From NCBI RefSeq assembly GCF_008520305.1, contig NZ_ML703283.1:46328-110327 (forward strand): 64,000 nucleotides of DNA, written 5' to 3'. The position numbers and the translations under genes were made by a program. Positions 36,418 through 44,061 of this stretch are shown one piece after another. This stretch comes from Mesorhizobium sp. SARCC-RB16n. GTDB lineage: Bacteria; Pseudomonadota; Alphaproteobacteria; Rhizobiales; Rhizobiaceae. Within the stretch, counting starts at the first letter, position 1. Each line of letters starts with the position of its first letter. The notes beneath the pieces were generated by a model. It made no database searches. It saw only the letters and a list, made by a program, of their open reading frames with translations, and was not told the origin of the DNA.

Positions 36418-36423
36418 TGTCGC

Positions 36424-36451
36424 AACGGGAGCAGCCAGGGCTGTTCCCGTT
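36424..36451 (+). terminator. Intercistronic hairpin with short T-run, partial terminator
   Basis: AACGGGAGCAGCC (36424-36436) pairs with GGCTGTTCCCGTT (36439-36451), a 13-bp stem with one G-U pair, followed by TTTTG. Located between binding protein and first permease, it probably both attenuates read-through and stabilises the upstream mRNA. Confidence 0.65.
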
Positions 36452-36501
36452 TTGCATTGAGGTGAAGTCAATGCATATCTCGGCGCCCGGAGGAGGCGTA
36501 C

Positions 36502-37248
36502 GTGGAGTTTTTCGGTAGTCTGCTGGAACAGTTGTCGACGGCCTATGACCTCTTGGCCGCCGGCTGGGGCGTGCAATTGCTCTGGGGTATCGGATGGACC
36601 CTGGCGGTGACCACGGTCTCGATGGTGATCGGCGCGGTGCTGGGATCGCTGGTGGCGGCGGCCAAGCTTTCGCATCGTGGCGGGTTGAGATTTCTCGGCG
36701 AGAGCTACACCACCGTGTTCCGCGGCGAGCCGGAACTTCTGGTCATCTACCTTTTCTACTATGGCGGCACGCAGGTGCTGACAGGCATGGCGAGGTCCGC
36801 GGGATCGATAGGGTCGACGGACATCTTGAACATGCCGAGCTTCCTGGGCGGTGTTCTCGCGGTCGGCATCATTTCGGGCGCGTATCAGGCTGAGGTTTTC
36901 CGCGGGTCGTTCCTGGCGATCCATCGCGGCGAACTGGAGGCGGCCCGCGCCTATGGCATGTCGACCTTCCTGCGGTTTCGTCTTGTGATCATGCCTCAGG
37001 TCCTGCGCCTGGCGGTGCCAGGGCTGGGCAATGTGTGGCAACTGACCATCAAGGATTCGGCTCTCATCTCGGTCACCGGCGTCGCCGAGTTGATGCTGAC
37101 CGCGAACAAGGCCGCTCGCTCAACGCACCATTCGTTGCTTTTCTACACGGTCGCGGGCATCCTTTACCTGGTGATGACCTCGGTCTCGACACCGATCTTC
37201 GACAAGGCCGAGCGTTATACGTCACGCAGCTTCACACGGCCGAAATGA
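36502..37248 (+). CDS. Polar amino acid ABC transporter, permease 1 (HisQ type)
   Basis: The 248-residue membrane protein starts with GTG, preceded by GGAGGAGG. It has about five segments and the family motif YTTVFRGEPELLVIYLFYYGG and coupling loop GELEAARAYGMSTFLRFRLVIMPQ. It forms a heterodimer with the next permease in the inner membrane. Confidence 0.9.
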   Translation: MEFFGSLLEQLSTAYDLLAAGWGVQLLWGIGWTLAVTTVSMVIGAVLGSLVAAAKLSHRGGLRFLGESYTTVFRGEPELLVIYLFYYGGTQVLTGMARSAGSIGSTDILNMPSFLGGVLAVGIISGAYQAEVFRGSFLAIHRGELEAARAYGMSTFLRFRLVIMPQVLRLAVPGLGNVWQLTIKDSALISVTGVAELMLTANKAARSTHHSLLFYTVAGILYLVMTSVSTPIFDKAERYTSRSFTRPK

Positions 37249-37257
37249 GAGGTCGCG

Positions 37258-37989
37258 GTGGATTTTGACTTCTATCTTTCGACCATGTGGAGCGTGCTGA
37301 AAGCACTACCGCTGACGCTCGAGATCTGGTTCTTCGGGGTCGCAATCGGCCTGGTGCTTGCCACCGGCCTGACCTGGCTGCGGGCATCGGGCTACAAATT
37401 GGGCGAGTATTTTACGCGGGCCTATGTCTTCGTGTTTCGGGGGTCGCCGTTGCTGGTGCAGCTCTATCTGATCTATTTCGGGCTCTCCCAGTTCGATTTT
37501 ATCCGTCACAGCCCGATCCTGTGGCCGATCCTGCGAGATCCCATGTACTGCACTATCGTCGCTATGGCCCTCAACACCGCAGCCTACTCCAGCGAGATTT
37601 TCCGCGGCTCGCTGCGGGCGGTGCCGGTCGGACAGATCGAGGCGGCCAAGGCTTTCGGCATGCCGGCGTTTACCCGCTTCCGCCTCGTCACGCTGCCGAT
37701 AGCCTTGCGGCTGGCGCTGCCGGCCTATTCGACCGAAATCATTCTCATGACGAAGGCTACCGCGCTCGCTTCCGTGGTCACGATCATGGAGATGATGGGA
37801 ACGGCGCAGAAAATCCAGCACGACACTTTTCGGCCGATCGAGGTGCTTACCTGCGCCGGCGTGATCTACCTGCTCCTCAACCTGTCGATCGCCCGGCTGT
37901 TTGCCTGGGTCGAATACCTGCTCTCGCCGCATCTGCGACCCGCCCCTGGCCAGTCCCAGCAAATCAAGCCCGTCCCGGAGGTGTTGTGA
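37258..37989 (+). CDS. Polar amino acid ABC transporter, permease 2 (HisM type)
   Basis: The 243-residue membrane protein starts with GTG nine bases after the first permease. It contains FTRAYVFVFRGSPLLVQLYL and the coupling loop VGQIEAAKAFGMPAFTRFRLVTLP. The stop overlaps the ATG of the ATPase (TGATG), giving coupled translation. Confidence 0.9.
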   Translation: MDFDFYLSTMWSVLKALPLTLEIWFFGVAIGLVLATGLTWLRASGYKLGEYFTRAYVFVFRGSPLLVQLYLIYFGLSQFDFIRHSPILWPILRDPMYCTIVAMALNTAAYSSEIFRGSLRAVPVGQIEAAKAFGMPAFTRFRLVTLPIALRLALPAYSTEIILMTKATALASVVTIMEMMGTAQKIQHDTFRPIEVLTCAGVIYLLLNLSIARLFAWVEYLLSPHLRPAPGQSQQIKPVPEVL

Positions 37990-38804
37990 TGTCGGCAAGT
38001 CTTGCCACTGCCGCGAATGCAAAACCGTCCCTCGACACGACGGCGGCCATCAGCGTCAAGGACATGCGCAAGTGTTTCGGCGACCATGAGGTGCTCAAGG
38101 GCATTTCGCTCGAAGCCCACAAAGGCGATGTCATCTCGATCCTCGGCTCCTCCGGTTCCGGCAAAAGCACCTTGCTACGCTGCATCAATCTCCTGGAAAC
38201 CCCGGACTCCGGCGAAGTAAGGGTGGACGGCGAACTCATTCGGATGAAACAAAGCCGGGACGGCCATCAAACGCCTGCCGATATCCACCAGGTGGAACGA
38301 ATCCGCGCCGACCTCGCCATGGTTTTCCAGAGCTTCAATCTTTGGTCGCACATGACCGTGCTCGAGAACCTCGTCGCCGCGCCGGTGCATGTGCTGAAGC
38401 GCCCACGCGCGGAATGCCTGGAGCAGGCGGAAGCATTGCTGAAGCGCGTCGGGATATGGGAGCGCCGCAACTATTACCCGCCTCACATGTCGGGAGGCCA
38501 GCAGCAGCGCGCCGCCATAGCGCGTGCCCTGGCGATGAACCCCAAAGTGATGCTGTTTGACGAGCCGACATCCGCGCTTGATCCGGAACTGGTTGGCGAG
38601 GTGCTGCGGGTCATGCGCTCGCTCGCGGAAGAAGGGCGCACCATGCTGGTGGTGACACATGAAATGGGTTTTGCCCGCGACGTGTCGAGCAAGGTGATGT
38701 TCCTTCACAAGGGCGAGGTCGACTCACTGGGAGAGCCAAAGGAAATGTTCGCCAGGCCACCCACACAGCAGTTCAAGCAGTTCATCACGAACTTCAACAA
38801 GTGA
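37989..38804 (+). CDS. Polar amino acid ABC transporter, ATP-binding protein (HisP/OccP type)
   Basis: The 271-residue protein has Walker A ILGSSGSGKSTLLRCINLLE, the Q-loop FQSFNLWSHMTVLENLV, signature MSGGQQQRAAIARAL and Walker B VMLFDEPTSALDPELVG, with the HisP-like insert around KQSRDGHQTPADIHQVERIR. Closest by pattern to histidine/octopine/nopaline ATPases. It ends the operon and converges with the phosphonate genes. Confidence 0.92.
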   Translation: MSASLATAANAKPSLDTTAAISVKDMRKCFGDHEVLKGISLEAHKGDVISILGSSGSGKSTLLRCINLLETPDSGEVRVDGELIRMKQSRDGHQTPADIHQVERIRADLAMVFQSFNLWSHMTVLENLVAAPVHVLKRPRAECLEQAEALLKRVGIWERRNYYPPHMSGGQQQRAAIARALAMNPKVMLFDEPTSALDPELVGEVLRVMRSLAEEGRTMLVVTHEMGFARDVSSKVMFLHKGEVDSLGEPKEMFARPPTQQFKQFITNFNK

Positions 38805-38873
38805 TGTGGAAGCGTCAGCCAATCCCAGCGTGGAGTCCGCTCCGGAAGACGTGACCTTTTGCTCAGCTATGCT

Positions 38874-39503
38874 CTAGATCAGACCCGACATGTCGGAGAA
38901 GGCCATTGCCTTGCGCAGCAGCTCGGCGAAGCGTTCGCCGGCCACCTCGCGCGGGCCGCTGTTGTCGATCGAGGTGACGCCGGGGCCGGACAAGGTCACA
39001 CTGGCGCTGCGCGCAAGCCGCGCCAGCACTTCGCCGCGTGACTCGCGGCCGCGCATCGCCAGCCGCTCGGCCAGCACCTCAGGCAAAGCTGTGATCTCCA
39101 CGATCGCCAGATTGGCGTAGCGTTCGCGCAGAGTGGGGATGATCGCGCGCGACACGTTGGCCACGACAACGTGTCCGTTGGAAACAGACCAGTCGACATC
39201 GGCAGGCAGGCCATAGCGCAGGCCATGCGCTTCCCAGGAGATGGCGAAGGCGCCGTCGGCATCGGCCTCGGCGAAGGCGGCGTCGGCCAGCGTGTCGTGA
39301 TCCTCGCTCGCCGCATCGCTCGGCCTGGTGATGACGCGGCGCACGAACTCCAGTTGCGTCTCATCGGCGAAGAGCGCCTTGGCGTAGCCGATCACCGTGT
39401 CCTTGCCGGCACCGCTGGGGCCCACGACAGCAACAAAGACGCCGTGACGGATCGGAAAGGTTTCGGCGGACAGTTCGCGCTCGATCAAGGCCGACACCAT
39501 CAT
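38874..39503 (-). CDS. phnN: Ribose 1,5-bisphosphate phosphokinase PhnN
   Basis: The 209-residue guanylate-kinase-like protein has a P-loop VVGPSGAGKDTVI near 26-38 and VITRP and ISWEAHGLRYGLP motifs typical of PhnN, which makes PRPP from ribose 1,5-bisphosphate at the end of the C-P lyase route. Its ATG overlaps the phnM stop (ATGA). The core lyase genes phnGHIJ are not in this window and must lie elsewhere if present. Confidence 0.9.
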   Translation of the reverse strand: MMVSALIERELSAETFPIRHGVFVAVVGPSGAGKDTVIGYAKALFADETQLEFVRRVITRPSDAASEDHDTLADAAFAEADADGAFAISWEAHGLRYGLPADVDWSVSNGHVVVANVSRAIIPTLRERYANLAIVEITALPEVLAERLAMRGRESRGEVLARLARSASVTLSGPGVTSIDNSGPREVAGERFAELLRKAMAFSDMSGLI

Positions 39504-40639
39504 GCCACCCGGCGTCCCTGCCGCCAGACGGTGCGCACGACCGGAACATGATCGTCGACGCGCACGCGCACCAGATCGGCGCGGCGCCCCTGCTCGATGA
39601 CGCCGCGGTCGTCAAGGCCGACGGCCTGCGCCGGGTTCTTCGAAACCATGGCGACGGCCTGCGGCAGCGAAATGCCTTCGACCATGTCGCCGAGGAAGAA
39701 GGCCGACTGGATCAGGCTGAAGGGGATGTAGTCGGACGACAGGATGTCGAGCAGGCCGTCACTCGCCAAGGTGCGGGCCGAAACATTGCCCGAATGCGAG
39801 GCGCCGCGCATGACATTGGGTGCGCCCATCAGCACGCCGAGACCGGCGGCCTTCGAGGCACGCGCCGCTTCCTCGGTGGTCGGGAACTCGGCGACCCGCA
39901 CGCCCTGCTCGATGGCCTCGTCGACATGGGCCGACGTGGCATCGTCATGGCTGGCGAGCACGATGCCGCGCTCCTGGCTGGCGGCGGCGATGAAGACGCG
40001 GTTCGGCCCGGAATTGCGTGCCGATTCGCCCATCCGCTTCTCGCAGAATTTCCTGAAATCCTGATCCGAGAGTTTCAGCTTGCGCTGGTAGTAGTAGGCA
40101 TAGGTTTCAAGATTGACGAACTGGCGCTGGCCCGGCGCATGGTCCATCAGCGAGACCAGCTTGACTCGATCATCGGTCTCGAAATTGGCGAAGGCCCTCA
40201 GACAATCCGGTGCCGAGACCTCGCAGCGCAGGTGGATGAAATGGTCGGCCCGCAGACGATCCTGCTGGACACTGTCCTCGATCGCGTCGGCGAGCTTGCG
40301 GATGTCGTCCGAGGTGAGGTCGGCATCCTCGTCCATGCCGACGCGCAAGGCATCGAGCACGGTGGTGATGCCGGCGGTCGCCACCTGGGCATCATGGGCA
40401 AGCACGGCGGCGATGGGGTTCCAGCGCACTTTCGGCCGCGGCGCATAATGGCCCTCGAGATGGTCGGTATGGAGTTCGACCAGCCCTGGAATGATGAAGT
40501 CGCCGCCCATGTCCTCGCCGGTTCGGGCAGCACCGGCATCGATGCCGGCGATAAAGCCGTCGCGCAGCACCAGTGAGCCTTCGACGATCTCGTCGGCAAG
40601 AACGATGCGGGCGTTGGAAAGAACAGTTTCGGCGGTCAT
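39500..40639 (-). CDS. phnM: Alpha-D-ribose 1-methylphosphonate 5-triphosphate diphosphatase PhnM
   Basis: The 379-residue amidohydrolase has VELHTDHLEGHYAPRPKVRW (metal-binding His residues), LASHDDATSAHVDEA and GAPNVMRGASHSGN, all PhnM features. It removes pyrophosphate from the phosphonate-ribose intermediate in C-P lyase metabolism, in the cytoplasm. It lies between the DUF1045 gene and phnN, all in one direction. Confidence 0.93.
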   Translation of the reverse strand: MTAETVLSNARIVLADEIVEGSLVLRDGFIAGIDAGAARTGEDMGGDFIIPGLVELHTDHLEGHYAPRPKVRWNPIAAVLAHDAQVATAGITTVLDALRVGMDEDADLTSDDIRKLADAIEDSVQQDRLRADHFIHLRCEVSAPDCLRAFANFETDDRVKLVSLMDHAPGQRQFVNLETYAYYYQRKLKLSDQDFRKFCEKRMGESARNSGPNRVFIAAASQERGIVLASHDDATSAHVDEAIEQGVRVAEFPTTEEAARASKAAGLGVLMGAPNVMRGASHSGNVSARTLASDGLLDILSSDYIPFSLIQSAFFLGDMVEGISLPQAVAMVSKNPAQAVGLDDRGVIEQGRRADLVRVRVDDHVPVVRTVWRQGRRVA

Positions 40640-40670
40640 TTAGGCTAGTCCTTGCTTCTTCCGGCGCCTG

Positions 40671-41378
40671 TCAGGCGGTTTTTCTGGCCGGGCGGCGGCC
40701 AAGCGCGTGCTGGGAAAGCACCATGAACGGCGCACCGGGTTCGGGTTCGACAAACAATGTCAGCGCATCCACCAGCATTGGCTGGCGCAACACATCGGCA
40801 AAAAGGCCTTCGATCGCCGTGCGCAGGCGAGGGCTTTCCTGTGGGCCGGCCCGGCCGGACAGGGTCATGTGGAAGCGGAAGGTCTCGAAAACATAGGGAT
40901 ATCCCCACTGGCAGAGATTGCGAAACTCGGCCGGCTTCAGCGAATCCGGGCTGCGCCGCTCGATTTCGGCCTCGCTCAAGGGCGCGCGAAACCGGTCGAA
41001 ATCGCGTACCACATCGTCGGCGAAGCGGTTGAGCGGAGGCAGCGGACCTTCCGGCACCAGCGCGAAGAAGCTGTCGATCTGGCTGACGACCAGTCGCGGG
41101 ATCGTCACGACAGGCGTCACCTCGGCAAAGTGATCGAGCGTCGCGCGCAGCGAAGCTTCTGTCTCGTTGGTGGCCAGGCGGAAAGGCGCTTTCAGTGTCG
41201 CATGGAAGCCGTAGCGGCGCGCCGAAGCGGTGTGGAAAGCCACTTCCGCCGCCGACAGGTCGGCAACGGCCTCAACCGGCCTGGTCGCGCCACCGAACGG
41301 GTCGCGGCCCAGCCAGTTGGCGGCTATCCGCGCCAGCGGCTCGTCCTGCCGGGGGGTGAAATAAATGGCATAACGCAT
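40671..41378 (-). CDS. DUF1045 phosphonate-operon protein (2H phosphoesterase-like)
   Basis: The 235-residue protein begins MRYAIYFTPRQDEPLARIAA and contains GFHATLKAPFRLA and FRFHMTLSGR, two H-x-T/S motifs typical of the 2H phosphoesterase superfamily. This is the DUF1045 family that accompanies phnM/phnN in rhizobia. It probably opens or cleaves a cyclic phosphate in ribose phosphate metabolism, by family inference. An AGAGGA site precedes the start. Confidence 0.85.
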   Translation of the reverse strand: MRYAIYFTPRQDEPLARIAANWLGRDPFGGATRPVEAVADLSAAEVAFHTASARRYGFHATLKAPFRLATNETEASLRATLDHFAEVTPVVTIPRLVVSQIDSFFALVPEGPLPPLNRFADDVVRDFDRFRAPLSEAEIERRSPDSLKPAEFRNLCQWGYPYVFETFRFHMTLSGRAGPQESPRLRTAIEGLFADVLRQPMLVDALTLFVEPEPGAPFMVLSQHALGRRPARKTA

Positions 41379-41390
41379 GGGAAGTCCTCT

Positions 41391-41494
41391 TTAAAGCGCG
41401 CCGCGTTTGAAGCGATGGTGCGACGCGCTTTAAGTCTTCGTTTGGTGCATGTCCGTCGTCCCAAAACCGCTACGCACTTTTGGGCGACATGCAC
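41391..41494. repeat. Composite palindromic intergenic element
   Basis: Two inverted repeats in tandem. TTAAAGCGCGCCGC (41391-41404) pairs with GCGACGCGCTTTAA (41420-41433), and GTGCATGTCC...GACATGCAC spans 41445-41494 with inner CCCAAAA/TTTTGGG arms. The core AAAACCGCTACGCACTTTT is nearly repeated in reverse at 52777-52795, pointing to a dispersed family. Confidence 0.7.
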
Positions 41495-41633
41495 TAGCCC
41501 CGCTGCCATAGGTGATTTCCATGACGGATTGACGAAGCTTTGAAGGGTTTTCGAAGGCAAATCGACCCTCGGGGTCGTTAGCCGACGATTTTTCCAAGCT
41601 GGACCAATAAGTTCAGCCGGAAACGCAGAACGA

Positions 41634-42446
41634 TCAGGCCTTCATCAACCATTCGTGCTCGGGCGCGTTGTGGAATTTCCACGTCCGCTTCGGCCCGGCC
41701 ATCACATTGAGATAATAGAGGTCATAGCCGTGGCAGGCGGCGCAGGGGTGATAACCCTTGGGCACCAGCACCACGTCGCCGTCCTCGATCGCCATGGCCT
41801 CGTCCAGCGCGCGATGGCCATCCTTGCCGGCATCGGTATAGACGCGCTGGAAGGCAAAACCCTGCGGCGGGTTGAGGCGATGGTAGTAGGTCTCCTCGAG
41901 ATAGGATTCAGCGGGCAGGTTGTCCTGGTCGTGCTTGTGCGGCGGGTAGCTCGACGTGTGGCCGCCGGGCGTGATGACCTCGACCACCAGCAACGAGTCG
42001 GCCGGCTGGCCTTCCGGCAGGATGTTGGTGACGTAGCGCGTATTGGTGCCCTTGCCGCGCACCTCCTGGCCGAGATCGTCCGGTCCGATCACCCGGACCG
42101 GCAAGCCGCCGCCAAGGCCAGGCGCCGAACAGACGGCGAGTTCCAGCTCGGTATCCGCCGTCACCGACCAGTCCGATCCCTGCGGCACGTATACGGACCA
42201 TGGCTTGCCCTGGAAGGGCGACATGCGTTCGCCGAGCAGGCCAAGATCCTTGCCGCCGGCTTTCGCCGTACCCTTGCCGGTGACGAACACCAGGCAAACC
42301 TCGCGGCCGTCCGTCTTGCCCGAGGCGCTTTCGCCTGGCTTCAGCCGATGCAGGTCGAAACCGACATAGGTCCAGCCGGCGCTTTTCGGCGTCACATGGG
42401 CGACGCGGCCATGGCCCTTGTCGGCTTTGACGAGCAGTTTCGACAT
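41634..42446 (-). CDS. iolB: 5-deoxy-glucuronate isomerase IolB
   Basis: The 270-residue double cupin protein begins MSKLLVKADKGHGRVAHVTP. It has metal-binding motifs in SSYPPHKHDQDNLPAESYLEE and GYHPCAACHGYDLYYLNVM, typical of IolB, which converts 5-deoxy-glucuronate to 2-deoxy-5-keto-gluconate in inositol breakdown. The start at 42446 has AGGAGAG upstream; a longer frame is not conserved. It follows iolE with a small membrane-protein gene between. Confidence 0.93.
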   Translation of the reverse strand: MSKLLVKADKGHGRVAHVTPKSAGWTYVGFDLHRLKPGESASGKTDGREVCLVFVTGKGTAKAGGKDLGLLGERMSPFQGKPWSVYVPQGSDWSVTADTELELAVCSAPGLGGGLPVRVIGPDDLGQEVRGKGTNTRYVTNILPEGQPADSLLVVEVITPGGHTSSYPPHKHDQDNLPAESYLEETYYHRLNPPQGFAFQRVYTDAGKDGHRALDEAMAIEDGDVVLVPKGYHPCAACHGYDLYYLNVMAGPKRTWKFHNAPEHEWLMKA

Positions 42447-42827
42447 TTTGTCTCTCCTATTCCAGTGGCTTGACGAGTTGCAGCTTGTCCGAGCCGACGA
42501 TTTCACCGGTTGTTCAAAAGGATCATCGCAGACGCCTCAGATTGGCCGACGCCCTCTCAACTTCGTCATCCTAGGGCGAAGCAGGAGCGAAGCTCCGTCG
42601 CGGAGACCCTAGGATCCATTCCGTGACCTCGGTCGAAGGACGCAGCGGAGCGGAGCGGAATTCTGCACCGTCGCAACGCTTCAATCCAACGGCATGGATC
42701 CTAGGGTCTGCGCCGCGTCGCTGCGCTCCTTGCTCCGCCCTAGGATGACGAAGCGAGGAGCGTTTCGGCCAATCACCAACGTATGCGATCCGTTGCGCAC
42801 ATATCCAATCCACTGGAACTTCTTCCA
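42447..42827. other. Intergenic region between iolB and the small membrane gene
   Basis: About 380 bases dominated by a long inverted repeat (described separately, 42562-42752). I see no gene. The inverted repeat probably folds in the iol transcript and may lower or modulate iolB expression. Confidence 0.5.
42562..42752. repeat. Long inverted repeat, MITE-like or palindromic intergenic element
   Basis: The arm 42562-42619 (TTCGTCATCCTAGGGCGAAG...ACCCTAGGATCCAT) is matched in reverse by 42694-42752 (ATGGATCCTAGGGTCTGCGC...GCCCTAGGATGACGAAG). The arms share CCTAGGAT at both ends and enclose about 75 bases. The pattern suggests a non-autonomous mobile or dispersed repeat inserted in the iol operon. 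Confidence 0.75.
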
Positions 42828-43061
42828 TCATTCCTTGGGTTCGACGCCGACCTTGGGTTCCTCAGGCGTCGCCTTCGCCTCCTCCACGGGCTTGTAGAGA
42901 TAAAAAAACTGCCAGACGCCGTAGCCGGCGAAGCCGAGCGCGATGACGCCCCAGAACGGCGTGCCGGTGGCGAACTCGATGACCGACCAGATGACGCAGA
43001 CCGCGACGACGGCGACACGACGCCACAACGGCCGGAAGAACGGGTGCTCGGAATCTTTCAT
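42828..43061 (-). CDS. Small inner-membrane protein (DUF3329-like)
   Basis: The 77-residue protein begins MKDSEHPFFRPLWRRVAVVA and has two hydrophobic segments (16-33 and 37-53) with a Pro/Glu-rich tail. The start HPFFRPLWRR is reminiscent of the DUF3329 family common in rhizobia. The ribosome site is weak. It lies inside the iol cluster between iolE and iolB but has no known inositol role. Confidence 0.7.
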   Translation of the reverse strand: MKDSEHPFFRPLWRRVAVVAVCVIWSVIEFATGTPFWGVIALGFAGYGVWQFFYLYKPVEEAKATPEEPKVGVEPKE

Positions 43062-43103
43062 CGATCCAATCTACAGCAAGCTGCTTCGCGAGGAACCCTC
43101 GCA

Positions 43104-44021
43104 TCAGGCATTCGGAAAACCTTGGGTCTCCACCGTGTAGCCGGCTGATGTCATCACCCGCATCAGTTCCTTGTGGCCGACTTGCGCCATCTTTAACGGC
43201 GGATTCTTCCTTGGGTCCTGTTCGGCCTCGACTACGAACCAGCCTTCATAACCGTGATCGGCGAAGCGCTGCACGATGGCGCCGAAATCGAGCGAGCCGT
43301 CGCCTGGCACGGTGAAGGCGCCGAGCGCCACGGCGTCGAGGAAGGACTGCTTCGTACGGTCGAGCTTGTCGATCACATCCATGCGCACGTCCTTCACATG
43401 GACGTGGCTGATGCGTTTGTGGTGGTTGTCGATGGCGCGCAGCACGTCGCCGCCAGCAAAGGCCAGGTGGCCCGCATCGAGCAGCAGAGGGATGCCTTCG
43501 CCGGAATGGCGCATGAAGGCATCGAGTTCCGGCTCGGTCTCGACCACCGCCGCCATGTGATGGTGATAGGACAGCGGCATGCCTTGCCCGGCGCACCATT
43601 CGCCGAATTCGGTCAGGCGCCGCGCGTAGGCCTTCATTTCGTCACCGGTGAGCTTCGGCTTGGTGGCGAGCGGCTTGGAGCGGTCGCCCTGGATCGAGCG
43701 GCCGACCTCGCCATAGACGATGCAAGGCGCGTCGACCGCCTTGAACAGGTCGATCATCGGCTGGATACGGTCCTTGTTGGCAGCCATCTCCTCGTCGACC
43801 AGCGTGCCGGAAAACCAGCCGCCGCACAGGGTCATGTCGGCAGCCTTCAGGATCGGCAGCATGATGGCGGGGTCGTTGGGAAAGCGCCGGCCCATCTCCA
43901 TGCCGGTGAAGCCGGCCGAACGCGATTGGCGCAGACATTCCTCCAGCGACACGTCATCGCTGAGTTCGGCAAGATCGTCGTTCCACCATGCAATGGGGGA
44001 CATGCCCAGTTTGGCTTTCAA
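43104..44021 (-). CDS. iolE: Myo-inosose-2 dehydratase IolE
   Basis: The 305-residue TIM-barrel protein has IAWWNDDLAELSDDVSLEEC, DAGHLAFAGGD and a C-terminal FVVEAEQDPRKNPP, diagnostic for IolE, which dehydrates 2-keto-myo-inositol to a diketone. A TTG start at 44021 is chosen because CGGAG lies about 7 bases upstream and the protein there matches the family N-terminus (KAKLGMSPIAWW); the first ATG is 7 codons further in. It follows iolD by about 40 bases. Confidence 0.92.
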   Translation of the reverse strand: MKAKLGMSPIAWWNDDLAELSDDVSLEECLRQSRSAGFTGMEMGRRFPNDPAIMLPILKAADMTLCGGWFSGTLVDEEMAANKDRIQPMIDLFKAVDAPCIVYGEVGRSIQGDRSKPLATKPKLTGDEMKAYARRLTEFGEWCAGQGMPLSYHHHMAAVVETEPELDAFMRHSGEGIPLLLDAGHLAFAGGDVLRAIDNHHKRISHVHVKDVRMDVIDKLDRTKQSFLDAVALGAFTVPGDGSLDFGAIVQRFADHGYEGWFVVEAEQDPRKNPPLKMAQVGHKELMRVMTSAGYTVETQGFPNA

Positions 44022-44061
44022 GTCGTCACTCCGGTTCAAATCATTTGGGTCGCGAAAGCGG

